Source of the DNA: Sphingobacterium haloxyli
GTDB lineage: Bacteria > Bacteroidota > Bacteroidia > Sphingobacteriales > Sphingobacteriaceae
Length of the DNA: 64,000 bases
Assembly: GCF_002980525.1 (NCBI RefSeq)
Contig: NZ_PVBQ01000008.1
Location: forward strand, 170,996-234,995
Reading direction: 5' to 3'
The number at the start of each line of letters is the position of its first letter. Position 1 is the first letter of the stretch. Below, in pieces: positions 9,793 to 17,974 of the stretch. The position numbers were made by a program, and so were the translations under genes. The notes below the pieces were generated by a model. That model was not told the origin of the DNA. It saw only the letters and a list, made by a program, of their open reading frames with translations, and searched no databases.

Positions 9793-10329
9793 ATGGGATG
9801 GTTTACAATTTTTAAAAAGAGTAAAGATACACAAAACGCAGCAGAAGCTCCACCCGTTAACGCAGTAGCGGCATCGGTGGATAGTAAGCCTCAACTCAAC
9901 GGAGCGTCTATACATGATGGTCAAGGTATTTTCCTCATTTACAACTACCTGCAGCAGGATTTTGAAACGCGGGGATACAACGACGCACTTACTAGTCCGG
10001 ATGAAGGTTACCGAAACGACAATATAAAATTGATTAAATACGATCTAGAGATTTTAATCCATCAGGTCAGAACATATCATGATTCCCTCATGAAAGACAT
10101 CGAATTTCATATCCATTCCCGGGAACGCGCCGGATTGGTCGATTTAGTCGATGAACTACGAATCAAACAGACTGATCTTTTGGGTCATATAGAAAAGGTA
10201 AAAGCATTTGAGCAAGCCGTACAAGCGAACACAGGTTTGTGCGAACGTGCGATCTTATCATATAAACGAGGCTTTATGAAAGGCATGGCATCTATTACCC
10301 AAGCCTATTTATTAACCAAAAAATTTTAA
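9793..10329 (+). CDS. hypothetical protein, first gene of a DUF4407 set
   Basis: A 178-residue protein I do not recognise. Residues ~1-45 are low complexity (NAAEAPPVNAVAASV); the rest is predicted helical, with a probable coiled coil between ~85 and 150 (LIHQVRTYHDSLMKDIEFH, LIKQTDLLGHIEKVKAFEQ-like heptads). There is no signal peptide or membrane segment. The DUF4407 gene starts 3 bp after its stop, so they are co-transcribed and it may be a cytoplasmic partner of that membrane protein. Confidence 0.7.
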   Translation: MGWFTIFKKSKDTQNAAEAPPVNAVAASVDSKPQLNGASIHDGQGIFLIYNYLQQDFETRGYNDALTSPDEGYRNDNIKLIKYDLEILIHQVRTYHDSLMKDIEFHIHSRERAGLVDLVDELRIKQTDLLGHIEKVKAFEQAVQANTGLCERAILSYKRGFMKGMASITQAYLLTKKF

Positions 10330-10332
10330 CAC

Positions 10333-11286
10333 ATGACAGACTGGTGGTTAAAATTTGGGTGTTTTCTTACGGGTTTCAATTACAATCTCGTCAAAAACTC
10401 CAGCGAGCAATCGGCAAAAAATGTAAAGAAATATACCTCCGCCATGTTGCTTATTGTTTTAGTATGGTTTTTCATTGGTTATAGTTTTGCAACACGTTAT
10501 CTCCACTTAGCAACTTGGGGCGGAATATTGGGTGGTATACTGATGAGTTTCGTCGTCATCCAAATCGAACGCATTATTATTCTGTCGACACGTGTTAGTA
10601 CTTGGTCTAGCCTATTCCGCATACTTCTCGCGTTAGTGATGTCTATCTTAGGGGCTTTTATTATGGATCAGATTACCTTTAAAGATGATATCGAATTGCG
10701 CAAGGCCCAAGTAATGGATGAGCGGGTAAAAATTGCAGTAAAACAATCAGAAGAAGATTTACAGAAACAAATTCAAGATCTGGATACCATGATTTCGACA
10801 GCTAATTCTAGATACGAAGCAGTAAGCGAAGATCTTAAAAGGAATCCGGTTATCGTAACGTCCTATACAAATCGCAGTATTACAAGGGACAGCGAAGGGA
10901 AAGAAGTGAACAGCACGCAATCTACCAACAAATCCGTCATGGAAAATCCAAAAAAGCTAGAAATGGAGCAGCTGCATAAACAGATTGAAACGCTACAAAG
11001 TAAAAAATTTGCGCTGGCGGCATCCATTACATCGATTAAAGAGCTAAAGGAACAGGAATTGAAAGCCTCTACCGGCTTTCTGGATGAACTGACGCTATTG
11101 CATGATGTGGTAACTTCTTCCTCCATAGCATTATTTGTTTATTTACTTTTCTTATTCTTTTTTCTTGCGATTGAATTGTTTGTACTGGTTATGAAATTAA
11201 CCGACAGTGATTCGGACTACGATAGGCTACTCCGACACCAAACAGATATCCGCGTGCAGATGTTAGAGAAACTCCGCATACACTGA
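10333..11286 (+). CDS. DUF4407 domain membrane protein
   Basis: A 317-residue inner-membrane protein of the DUF4407 family. It opens WWLKFGCFLTGFNY, then has a transmembrane pair (~37-55 and ~60-80), a third segment near 92-112, a long cytoplasmic coiled coil (~120-245, including QSEEDLQKQIQDLDTMI and KLEMEQLHKQIETLQSK) and a last transmembrane segment (~265-290). The family is often found near stress or defence genes, but the function is unknown. It is the second gene of a three-gene set, 3 bp behind a helical partner and 53 bp ahead of a DUF4342 gene. Confidence 0.88.
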   Translation: MTDWWLKFGCFLTGFNYNLVKNSSEQSAKNVKKYTSAMLLIVLVWFFIGYSFATRYLHLATWGGILGGILMSFVVIQIERIIILSTRVSTWSSLFRILLALVMSILGAFIMDQITFKDDIELRKAQVMDERVKIAVKQSEEDLQKQIQDLDTMISTANSRYEAVSEDLKRNPVIVTSYTNRSITRDSEGKEVNSTQSTNKSVMENPKKLEMEQLHKQIETLQSKKFALAASITSIKELKEQELKASTGFLDELTLLHDVVTSSSIALFVYLLFLFFFLAIELFVLVMKLTDSDSDYDRLLRHQTDIRVQMLEKLRIH

Positions 11287-11339
11287 ACAAAGTATACCAG
11301 AAATTGTTATTCATTATATTATCTAAAAAACAAATTATT

Positions 11340-11657
11340 ATGTCATTCAAAGAAACATTTATTGTAAACGGTGAGAACCTGTTAAAGAAAATCAAGGAGA
11401 TTATTGCCGAAGGTAACGTGACCAAAATCAGTATCTCCGATAAATCGGGAAAAGAAATCATGAGTTTTCCCGTAACTATTGGCGTAGTAGGCGTGGTATT
11501 CGCACCCATTTTCGCCGCGATCGGCGCATTAGCGGCTCTACTTACAGAATGTAAAATCACCGTGGAAAAGCGGAAAGGTGAGGATGCTCCTCTCTCGGAC
11601 GAACAAAAAACGGAAGAGCCGTCTCAAGGTGAAGGGACTGATATAGAGGTTAAGTAG
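11340..11657 (+). CDS. DUF4342 domain protein
   Basis: A 105-residue protein containing one DUF4342 domain: an amphipathic start (ETFIVNGENLLKKIKEII), then GNVTKISISDKSGKEIMSFPVTIGVVGVVFAPIFAAIGALAAL, a hydrophobic hairpin likely to insert in or lie on the membrane. The acidic C-terminal tail is variable. I chose the ATG at 11340 because family members begin at this point; the open frame extends 12 codons further upstream. It lies behind the DUF4407 gene and is probably part of the same transcript. The function is unknown. Confidence 0.85.
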   Translation: MSFKETFIVNGENLLKKIKEIIAEGNVTKISISDKSGKEIMSFPVTIGVVGVVFAPIFAAIGALAALLTECKITVEKRKGEDAPLSDEQKTEEPSQGEGTDIEVK

Positions 11658-11723
11658 CGATAAGTTTTCAAAACCTTCTGCTACGGGTAGTTGTTATGAT
11701 TAAGACACAAAATCATATCTATT

Positions 11724-12275
11724 ATGGCAGAAAAAACAATTGGTATCATCGTGGGGTCTTTAAGAAAGGGATCCTTCAGTAAAAAAATTGCAAATTTTCT
11801 TATTGGAAATGCGCCAGAGGGCTGTACATTGGAGCGTATCGAAATTGGTGACCTTGCTTTATATAATCAAGATTATGACGAAGGCGATTCCCCAGCGTCC
11901 TATGCCCCTTTTCGAAATAAGGTCAAATCTTTAGATGGGGTGATTTTCATTACGCCAGAATACAATCGGTCTGTACCAGGGGTATTAAAAAATGCAATAG
12001 ATGTTGGTTCTCGACCTTATGGACAAAACGCATGGCAGGGAAAACCGACGCTGGTCATCTCGTCATCCATTAGTAATTTAAGCGGTTTTGGTGCAAACCA
12101 CCATCTACGGCAATCACTTGTTTTTCTTGATATGCCGGTGCTGCAACAGCCAGAGGTTTATCTAGCGAACGTACAAAACCTGTTTGACGACAGTGGTAGT
12201 TTAACCAACGAAGATACTGCTAATTTTTTAAGGGAAGTACTGGATGCTTATACGAAATTTGTCGAACGATATTGA
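11724..12275 (+). CDS. NADPH-dependent FMN reductase family protein
   Basis: A 183-residue flavodoxin-like oxidoreductase. The FMN phosphate loop is GSLRKGSFSKKIA near residue 12, and the second signature FITPEYNRSVPGVLKNAIDVGSR at ~72-95 is characteristic of the chromate / quinone reductase branch (ChrR, YieF). It reduces quinones, FMN or similar acceptors with NAD(P)H in the cytoplasm. Monocistronic; it converges with trxA with only 8 bp between stops. Confidence 0.93.
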   Translation: MAEKTIGIIVGSLRKGSFSKKIANFLIGNAPEGCTLERIEIGDLALYNQDYDEGDSPASYAPFRNKVKSLDGVIFITPEYNRSVPGVLKNAIDVGSRPYGQNAWQGKPTLVISSSISNLSGFGANHHLRQSLVFLDMPVLQQPEVYLANVQNLFDDSGSLTNEDTANFLREVLDAYTKFVERY

Positions 12276-12283
12276 ACGATATT

Positions 12284-12577
12284 TTAGAGATTCTCCTTAA
12301 TTAAGCGTTCGAGTTCATTTGCGGGAAAAACACCAGACTGTCTCCAACGTATTTCCCCTTTCTGGAAAAGAATCAATGTGGGTACGCCACGGATCCCCAA
12401 GGCTGAGGCGACTTGGGGGTTCTTATCCACATCTATTTTTATAATGGAAGCATCCTCACCTACCCTTTCCTTTACTTCATCTAATATCGGTGCTTGCGTT
12501 TTGCAGGGGCCGCACCACTCGGCAAAAAAATCAACCAGTACCGGTTTATCTTGATTTATTATCTCTTGAAATGTCAT
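12284..12577 (-). CDS. trxA: thioredoxin
   Basis: A 97-residue thioredoxin-fold protein with the redox motif WCGPCK at about residues 22-27 and the cis-Pro motif GVPTLILF near residue 66. There is no signal peptide, so it is cytoplasmic. At 97 residues it is slightly shorter than E. coli TrxA. It lies last in line behind the two YeeE/YedE genes and the MBL-rhodanese gene on the same strand, suggesting a role in reducing persulfides or in sulfur relay, but a TATATTTG -7 box in the gap shows it may also have its own promoter. A general thioredoxin role cannot be excluded. Confidence 0.93.
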   Translation of the reverse strand: MTFQEIINQDKPVLVDFFAEWCGPCKTQAPILDEVKERVGEDASIIKIDVDKNPQVASALGIRGVPTLILFQKGEIRWRQSGVFPANELERLIKENL

Positions 12578-12620
12578 GCTGTTTCTTTTTATCTTATTTA
12601 ATCGTAGCGAACAGGAGCTA

Positions 12621-12628
12621 CAAATATA
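12621..12628 (-). promoter_or_regulatory. putative -7 box of trxA
   Basis: TATATTTG on the minus strand, matching the Bacteroidota consensus TAnnTTTG, about 43 bp upstream of the trxA ATG. No convincing TTTG is seen at -33. Confidence 0.5.
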
Positions 12629-12673
12629 TAAGCATTTTAGAGAAAAAAAGTTTTCACCACGACGCCAAATTTA

Positions 12674-13120
12674 TTAATGTGGCAGCCTTTCTCTTAAATA
12701 GCCATAAAACCATGTACCGGCGATAGCACTCAGCAAGGTCACCGTGACTACGGTTGCTCCAGTACCAATTTGTGCAAACAATGGTCCGGGGCAAGCGCCG
12801 GTGATCGCCCACCCGAATCCGAAAATCAATCCGCCATATATTTGACCTTTATTGAATTTCTTCGGAGAAATATGGATTGGTTCACCGTCTATAGTCTTAA
12901 TATTAAACCTTTTAATTAACCAGACGGATATCATTCCGACCAATACAGCGCTGCCAATGATTCCGTACATATGGAAGGACTGCAAACGGAACATCTCCTG
13001 TATACGAAACCAACTAATAACTTCTGATTTAACAAATATAATCCCAAAAAGCATACCCACTATCAAGTACTTGACATTTTGATATGCTTTGTTTTCCAAA
13101 TCTATCTTTTTGTAACCCAT
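12674..13120 (-). CDS. YeeE/YedE-type sulfur transporter, C-terminal half protein (DUF6691)
   Basis: A 148-residue membrane protein with about four transmembrane helices. The signature WAITGACPGPLFAQIGTG carries the conserved Cys used by YeeE-type channels to pass thiosulfate-type sulfur. Together with the 187-residue neighbour (13 bp apart) it makes one complete transporter, the two halves being encoded separately. It lies between the first half and trxA, downstream of an MBL-rhodanese gene. Sulfur transport is inferred from family and context; the exact substrate is unknown. Confidence 0.9.
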   Translation of the reverse strand: MGYKKIDLENKAYQNVKYLIVGMLFGIIFVKSEVISWFRIQEMFRLQSFHMYGIIGSAVLVGMISVWLIKRFNIKTIDGEPIHISPKKFNKGQIYGGLIFGFGWAITGACPGPLFAQIGTGATVVTVTLLSAIAGTWFYGYLRERLPH

Positions 13121-13133
13121 CTTCTATTTTTGT

Positions 13134-13697
13134 TTAAAGTAACAGTATGTATGGCAAAATTAGGTTCGCCATGATAAAACCTCCGATCATAAAACATATC
13201 GTGGCTACAAGTGACGGCCATTGAAGATTAGACAGTCCCATGATAGCGTGCCCGCTTGTACAGCCGCCTGCATAGCGCGTACCGAATCCGACCAAAAAAC
13301 CACCCACTGCCATCAGCAAAAATCCTTTTACCGTAAACAGCGATTGCCAGTTCATAATATCTTCGGGAACTAAATTGTTATAATTCGTTATCCCATAATC
13401 TACAAGCTCTTCCATCAATGCCGGAGTTACAACTATTGCGTTGGGGTTGCCGAGTATTCCAGCTCCAACAATACCGCCTAATAGAATACCGGCGACAAAA
13501 AATAGATTCCACATTTCTTTCTTCCAGTTATACTGGAAGAAAGGAATCTTCGCCGGGACACATGCAGCACAGATATGTCGTAACGACGAACTGATTCCAA
13601 ACGATTTATTGCCTAATAGCAACAAGGCGGGCACTGTAAGCCCGATCAACGGTCCTGCGATATACCAAGGCCACGGTTGTTTTAACAATTCTAGCAT
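13134..13697 (-). CDS. YeeE/YedE-type sulfur transporter, N-terminal half protein
   Basis: A 187-residue membrane protein with about four or five transmembrane helices. It carries the family motif GFGTRYAGGCTSGHAIMGLSNLQ, in which the Cys of GGCTSG is the conserved sulfur-carrying residue, and a CAACVPAK loop with two further cysteines. It is the partner of the 148-residue protein that follows. It lies 55 bp behind the MBL-rhodanese gene, consistent with uptake or export of thiosulfate / persulfide sulfur coupled to its oxidation. Confidence 0.9.
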   Translation of the reverse strand: MLELLKQPWPWYIAGPLIGLTVPALLLLGNKSFGISSSLRHICAACVPAKIPFFQYNWKKEMWNLFFVAGILLGGIVGAGILGNPNAIVVTPALMEELVDYGITNYNNLVPEDIMNWQSLFTVKGFLLMAVGGFLVGFGTRYAGGCTSGHAIMGLSNLQWPSLVATICFMIGGFIMANLILPYILLL

Positions 13698-13752
13698 GTT
13701 GCGTTTTATTTAATTACAAATCTACGAGTATTACCTATCTCTTTATTATAAC

Positions 13753-15141
13753 TTAGATGACCGGATTTCCCTTTTGTTTCCATTCGTTCATTCCTCCCGC
13801 GTAATTCTTGACTTTATTAAACCCATTTCTCTTCAAAATAGAATAGGCTATGGTTGAACGATCGCCTGCCTGACAATGGATAACGAGCTGTTTGTCTTGG
13901 CTGATTGTATCGAGATGCTCCTGCAGGGTCCCCACAAAAGCGTGATCGGCTCCCTGTATATGCCCCGCTTCATACTCAATGGTGCCACGTACATCGACGA
14001 TCTGCGCATCCTCTTTCCCAATGTACGTCTCAAATTCTTCTATAGAAACCACATCCATTGTTTCTAGATCCAATCCCAAATCATGGATGTCGGAAATGTA
14101 ACCGTACATGTTATCCATACCGATACGCATCAATTTTCGTGTCAAGTCTTCCATGCTGTCCTCTTCAGCCACTAAAATGAACTGTCGCTGATAATCCAGA
14201 AGCCAGCCGCACCACGTGGCGAAAGAACTATTGCCCTGTATATTCAAGCTTCCGGGAATAAATCCTCCTGCATAGTCGGTCTTACTTCGCGTGTCCACAA
14301 TGATGAGCCCTTTCTGATAGGCAGCCAAAAATTGTGCCCTAGATAGTTTTGGATGCTTGGGAACCGCGATCAGCAACGGCCGGTCAACTTTGTTTTGACG
14401 CTTCATCATAGCAAAATATCTTGGCGGTTCAGGTTGATCGGATAATAAATAATCAGCAAACCCTTGTTCATCATTATTGTAACGAAACGCCCAATTACGT
14501 TTTTTTTCGTATCCAACGGTAGAGCTAGGCACCGCTCCTAGTTCTTTTCCGCAAGCAGACCCTGCTCCATGTCCCGGCCACACTTGGACATATTCTGGTA
14601 GCGTTGCAAATTTTTTCAGTGATTGGAACGTCTGCTTAACCCCAACTTCTTTTGTTCCCGCCAGCCCGGCTGCCTTTTCTAGAAGATCCGGACGACCGAT
14701 ATCGCCCACAAAAATAAAATCACCGGTAAACACCATAACAGGCTTGTCCGTAGCTGGGTTATCAATCAGTAAAAAGCTGATGCTCTCGGGGGTGTGTCCA
14801 GGGGTGTGGATAACCTCCAAACTTAGATTCCCCACTTGAACAACATCGCCATCTTGTAGTCCAACATGTGAAAACTGATATTGCCAATCTGCACCGCCTT
14901 CGTCGGAAAGGTATATCCTAGCCCCCGTAACCGCTGCTAATTCTCGCGAACCACAAAGGAAATCTGCATGAATGTGTGTCTCGGCAATATGCGTGATACG
15001 GAGGTTATTTTCGTCTGCAATCCGCAAATATACATCAATATCTCTTTGTGCATCGATTACAACGGACTCACCTGTGGCTTGGCAGCCTATTACATAGCTA
15101 GCTTGCGATAAACTTTTATCATATACGCGTTGAAAAAACAT
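13753..15141 (-). CDS. MBL-fold persulfide dioxygenase-like protein with two rhodanese domains
   Basis: A 462-residue fusion. Residues 1-~235 are a metallo-beta-lactamase domain of the ETHE1 / persulfide dioxygenase group: ETHIHADFLCG, HTPGHTPESIS, FTGDFIFVGDIGRPDLL and WPGHGAGSACGK supply the mononuclear iron ligands. Residues ~265-355 are a rhodanese domain without a catalytic Cys. Residues ~365-462 are a rhodanese with the active loop CQAGDRS. Such fusions oxidise glutathione or protein persulfide to sulfite and transfer sulfane sulfur. It heads the gene run followed by two YeeE/YedE halves and thioredoxin. No signal peptide, so cytoplasmic. Confidence 0.92.
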   Translation of the reverse strand: MFFQRVYDKSLSQASYVIGCQATGESVVIDAQRDIDVYLRIADENNLRITHIAETHIHADFLCGSRELAAVTGARIYLSDEGGADWQYQFSHVGLQDGDVVQVGNLSLEVIHTPGHTPESISFLLIDNPATDKPVMVFTGDFIFVGDIGRPDLLEKAAGLAGTKEVGVKQTFQSLKKFATLPEYVQVWPGHGAGSACGKELGAVPSSTVGYEKKRNWAFRYNNDEQGFADYLLSDQPEPPRYFAMMKRQNKVDRPLLIAVPKHPKLSRAQFLAAYQKGLIIVDTRSKTDYAGGFIPGSLNIQGNSSFATWCGWLLDYQRQFILVAEEDSMEDLTRKLMRIGMDNMYGYISDIHDLGLDLETMDVVSIEEFETYIGKEDAQIVDVRGTIEYEAGHIQGADHAFVGTLQEHLDTISQDKQLVIHCQAGDRSTIAYSILKRNGFNKVKNYAGGMNEWKQKGNPVI

Positions 15142-15308
15142 AATATTTATAAATATTTCTATATTAATTCGCTTCTGTGTTTATACAAAGTTCCTATTTT
15201 ATTTTTTATTGTTTGGTCACATTAGTTACACAACTAAGATTTCTGCGATTTTTATTTTTTATTGAGGCATTTCTCGGGGTTTGCGTATAAAACTATTTGT
15301 CGATTAAC

Positions 15309-16121
15309 ATGTTATTATTATCAAAAGAGAGTACAACTATGGCGTCATTTTTCCAATACAGCGTACACCTTGCTGACAGCCCTTTCTGGGCTTTCGCTGT
15401 TCACGACGGACATCAAATAGATTCAGCCGTTGAGCATTTTATGCTGTTAGATGAAACGCAACGTTTGAGAGAAGAAGACCCCTATACGGCCTCGATGGCG
15501 GAACTACCGATCAACCAACTTTTTGTAGGATCATCACGTTTTCAATTGGACGTCAACAGGAAGGAAGAAAATTCGGTGTACCTTCGACCAGAACAGGCTT
15601 GGGGATTGGAGGTTTGGAAAGATACGCTACCATCTACCGTTTTACAACAGCTCTATGACGACCACAAAAATTTCTATAAACAGGTAGATAGCTATATACA
15701 ACAAACCATTGATAAATATCACTTTTTTGTTGTTTTTGATGTGCATTCGTATAATGCGCAACGAGCCGACGCAAAACAACCCATAGATAAGCACGCCAAT
15801 CCGCAAATAAATTTGGGCACCCACTACAATACAGAAAAATGGCGACCACTAATCGATAGATTTATGGAGAGCGTACGTAGCCAGCGAATTTTGGATGAAG
15901 CTATTGATATCCGAGAGAACGTAAAGTTTAAAGGCGGATATCTAGCGCAACATATTCTCGACAAATTTGGTAACCAGGGTTGTGTTCTATCCATCGAATT
16001 CCGGAAAGATTTTATGAACGAATGGACGGGTCTTCCCTACCAACCCGTTATTCTAGAATACAAACAGTTGTTACTTCACACCTTAAAAGACTTGCAAAAA
16101 CTAGACGTATATGGAGTTTAA
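15309..16121 (+). CDS. N-formylglutamate amidohydrolase-like protein
   Basis: A 270-residue protein of the N-formylglutamate amidohydrolase (HutG/FGase) family, zinc-dependent amidohydrolases that release formate or another acyl group from an N-acyl amino acid. Visible motifs are FAVHDGHQ, a DE-rich segment (LREEDPYT), VVFDVHSYN with the metal-binding DxHS, and LSIEFRKDF. No histidine-degradation genes are nearby, so the substrate is likely not formylglutamate. I give the ATG at 15309; a TTG at 15297 and an ATG at 15339, preceded by AAAAGAGAG, are alternatives. Its end overlaps the next gene by 11 bp, so it is translationally coupled to the DUF1704 and ATP-grasp genes. Confidence 0.85.
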   Translation: MLLLSKESTTMASFFQYSVHLADSPFWAFAVHDGHQIDSAVEHFMLLDETQRLREEDPYTASMAELPINQLFVGSSRFQLDVNRKEENSVYLRPEQAWGLEVWKDTLPSTVLQQLYDDHKNFYKQVDSYIQQTIDKYHFFVVFDVHSYNAQRADAKQPIDKHANPQINLGTHYNTEKWRPLIDRFMESVRSQRILDEAIDIRENVKFKGGYLAQHILDKFGNQGCVLSIEFRKDFMNEWTGLPYQPVILEYKQLLLHTLKDLQKLDVYGV

Positions 16122-17958
16122 GGATAAAATATTGCCTCAACTATTACGGGCAATTAAAGACAGAACGCCCATACACAAACAAGTTCCCAATAAGGGAAAG
16201 ATTATTTTTAATAAAATAGTCCCTTATCTATTTATATACCGTGTACCCGATTCAGGTAAAGATCGTATGTTATCGGAGCTCACAAAATCCGAATTAGCCA
16301 GTGCGGTATTCTTGCCATATAATGGTGACGATTCGGTAAGTTTATGGATTCCAAAGCTGGCAACAGCACTTGCAGAAGAATTTGGCACCTGTTTACTTAT
16401 CGAAGTATGGAGTGCCCCGGAAGACCAGGATGCTGATATAGCCATTCATCTCTCGCAAAAAAATGCGCTGGTATTGGCCGAGTACTTAAAGAAAAATATA
16501 GAAACCGAGGCTCCTGAATTCCTCGTCGAACTTAAAAGAGAAACAAAGTTACCACGTCCACCCCGGCTTCCACTCTTAGTCGACACAGACGACACAAAAA
16601 AAAATATCGTCATCTCTCTCGGCATCTCCGTCCGCAAGAGATATGAGAATATCGAAGGCGCGCACTTGCCGCTGTTGGCACGGGCTTTTCGAGAATCTTT
16701 GGCAAAAGGCCTGTCACGGCTATTTTTTGAATTTGTACGACTGTATACAACAGCGCGGGCGGCCCAGTTTAAAATGAAAGGTCAGGAACGACTCAACGCC
16801 GAGATATATGAAATAGACCGCGCATTAGCTAAAGAGAGTCAGAAGTTTGATTTCTTACTGCTCGTTACACCTACCAACTCACACGAAGCCTGGCTGCAAT
16901 TCAAAAAAGATAAATACAGAAAAGCGCCAGTTTTTCATTACCGACCCATTCCGATCGATCCGGATATCGTAAAGAGGAACTTATATAATCTGCGTATCGA
17001 AGATATCTATGACCCAACGATAGCCTATCTTTTTAGAGACAAACGGCGGGAACTTGATGATATGATGACGATGCTCGCCTCTCGTGGCACCTCAGATTTC
17101 AAATACGGAAGCCTGATGGTTTTTGGCAATGTGGATGAACAGTTATATGGACTGGCAAAGGCCATGCTTACAGCTATTGATAGTATAACGCGGTCGGAAA
17201 GGGAAGAATCGGAAGAAGAATATCTTGATGCTAAGGCTTTTGCCCGACTAGCAGAAGAGGAAATATCCTTTCTCCAGCAGCAATCGCCAACCTTCAAAAC
17301 CAGTGTGCGTGTCCGCGATGATATCGCCGGGGTTATGGTGAACCACGGTGTGCTGAATATTAGTAAGCAATACAGAATAAGTAAGCGGAGAGCGATCGCG
17401 CTTATCCAACATGAAGTGGGTACCCACATAATTACGTACTTCAATGGAAAAGAACAGCCTTTTAGTCTATTCCGACTAGGTGTTCCTGGATACGAGCAGC
17501 TGCAGGAAGGACTCGCCGTTCTTGCCGAATATCTAGTTGACGGCCTTACGAATCAACGACTACGCATATTGGCGGGACGTGTTATTGCTGTGCAACACAT
17601 GCTATTAGGACATTCATTTGTCGAAACATTTGACATGCTACACGAAGAGTATCACTTTAGTACCAGCACCTCATTTACCATAGCGATGCGTGTATATCGT
17701 TCCGGCGGACTAACAAAAGACACTGCTTACCTACAGGGTTTCAAAGAACTTATCCAGTATATACAGGAAGGCAAAGATCTGAATCTACTTACAATTGGAA
17801 AGATCCGAGAAGACTATTTGCCTATTGTCCATGATTTAATTCAACGGGGTGTATTACGGCCGCCGCGCATCAAACCCCGTTATTTACACGAGCCTTATAC
17901 GGATAAATTAAAAGATGTAGATCAATTCGCCAGTATTTTTAAAATGATTAATTACTAA
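16111..17958 (+). CDS. DUF1704 QEGLA-motif putative metallocarboxypeptidase
   Basis: A 615-residue protein of the DUF1704 / TIGR02421 family, often labelled flavohemoglobin expression-modulating QEGLA motif protein. Residues ~433-438 are HEVGTH, an HExxxH zinc motif, and the family motif LQEGLAVLAEYL follows about 27 residues later, its Glu being the probable third ligand. The eukaryotic member MATCAP (KIAA0895L) of this family is a tubulin tyrosine carboxypeptidase, so a peptidase activity removing a C-terminal residue is a reasonable inference. The N-terminal ~330 residues look like an additional mixed domain. It overlaps the amidohydrolase gene by 11 bp and is followed after 16 bp by the ATP-grasp gene. 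No signal peptide; cytoplasmic. Confidence 0.85.
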   Translation: MEFKDKILPQLLRAIKDRTPIHKQVPNKGKIIFNKIVPYLFIYRVPDSGKDRMLSELTKSELASAVFLPYNGDDSVSLWIPKLATALAEEFGTCLLIEVWSAPEDQDADIAIHLSQKNALVLAEYLKKNIETEAPEFLVELKRETKLPRPPRLPLLVDTDDTKKNIVISLGISVRKRYENIEGAHLPLLARAFRESLAKGLSRLFFEFVRLYTTARAAQFKMKGQERLNAEIYEIDRALAKESQKFDFLLLVTPTNSHEAWLQFKKDKYRKAPVFHYRPIPIDPDIVKRNLYNLRIEDIYDPTIAYLFRDKRRELDDMMTMLASRGTSDFKYGSLMVFGNVDEQLYGLAKAMLTAIDSITRSEREESEEEYLDAKAFARLAEEEISFLQQQSPTFKTSVRVRDDIAGVMVNHGVLNISKQYRISKRRAIALIQHEVGTHIITYFNGKEQPFSLFRLGVPGYEQLQEGLAVLAEYLVDGLTNQRLRILAGRVIAVQHMLLGHSFVETFDMLHEEYHFSTSTSFTIAMRVYRSGGLTKDTAYLQGFKELIQYIQEGKDLNLLTIGKIREDYLPIVHDLIQRGVLRPPRIKPRYLHEPYTDKLKDVDQFASIFKMINY

Positions 17959-17974
17959 AATTAATAAAGGATAT

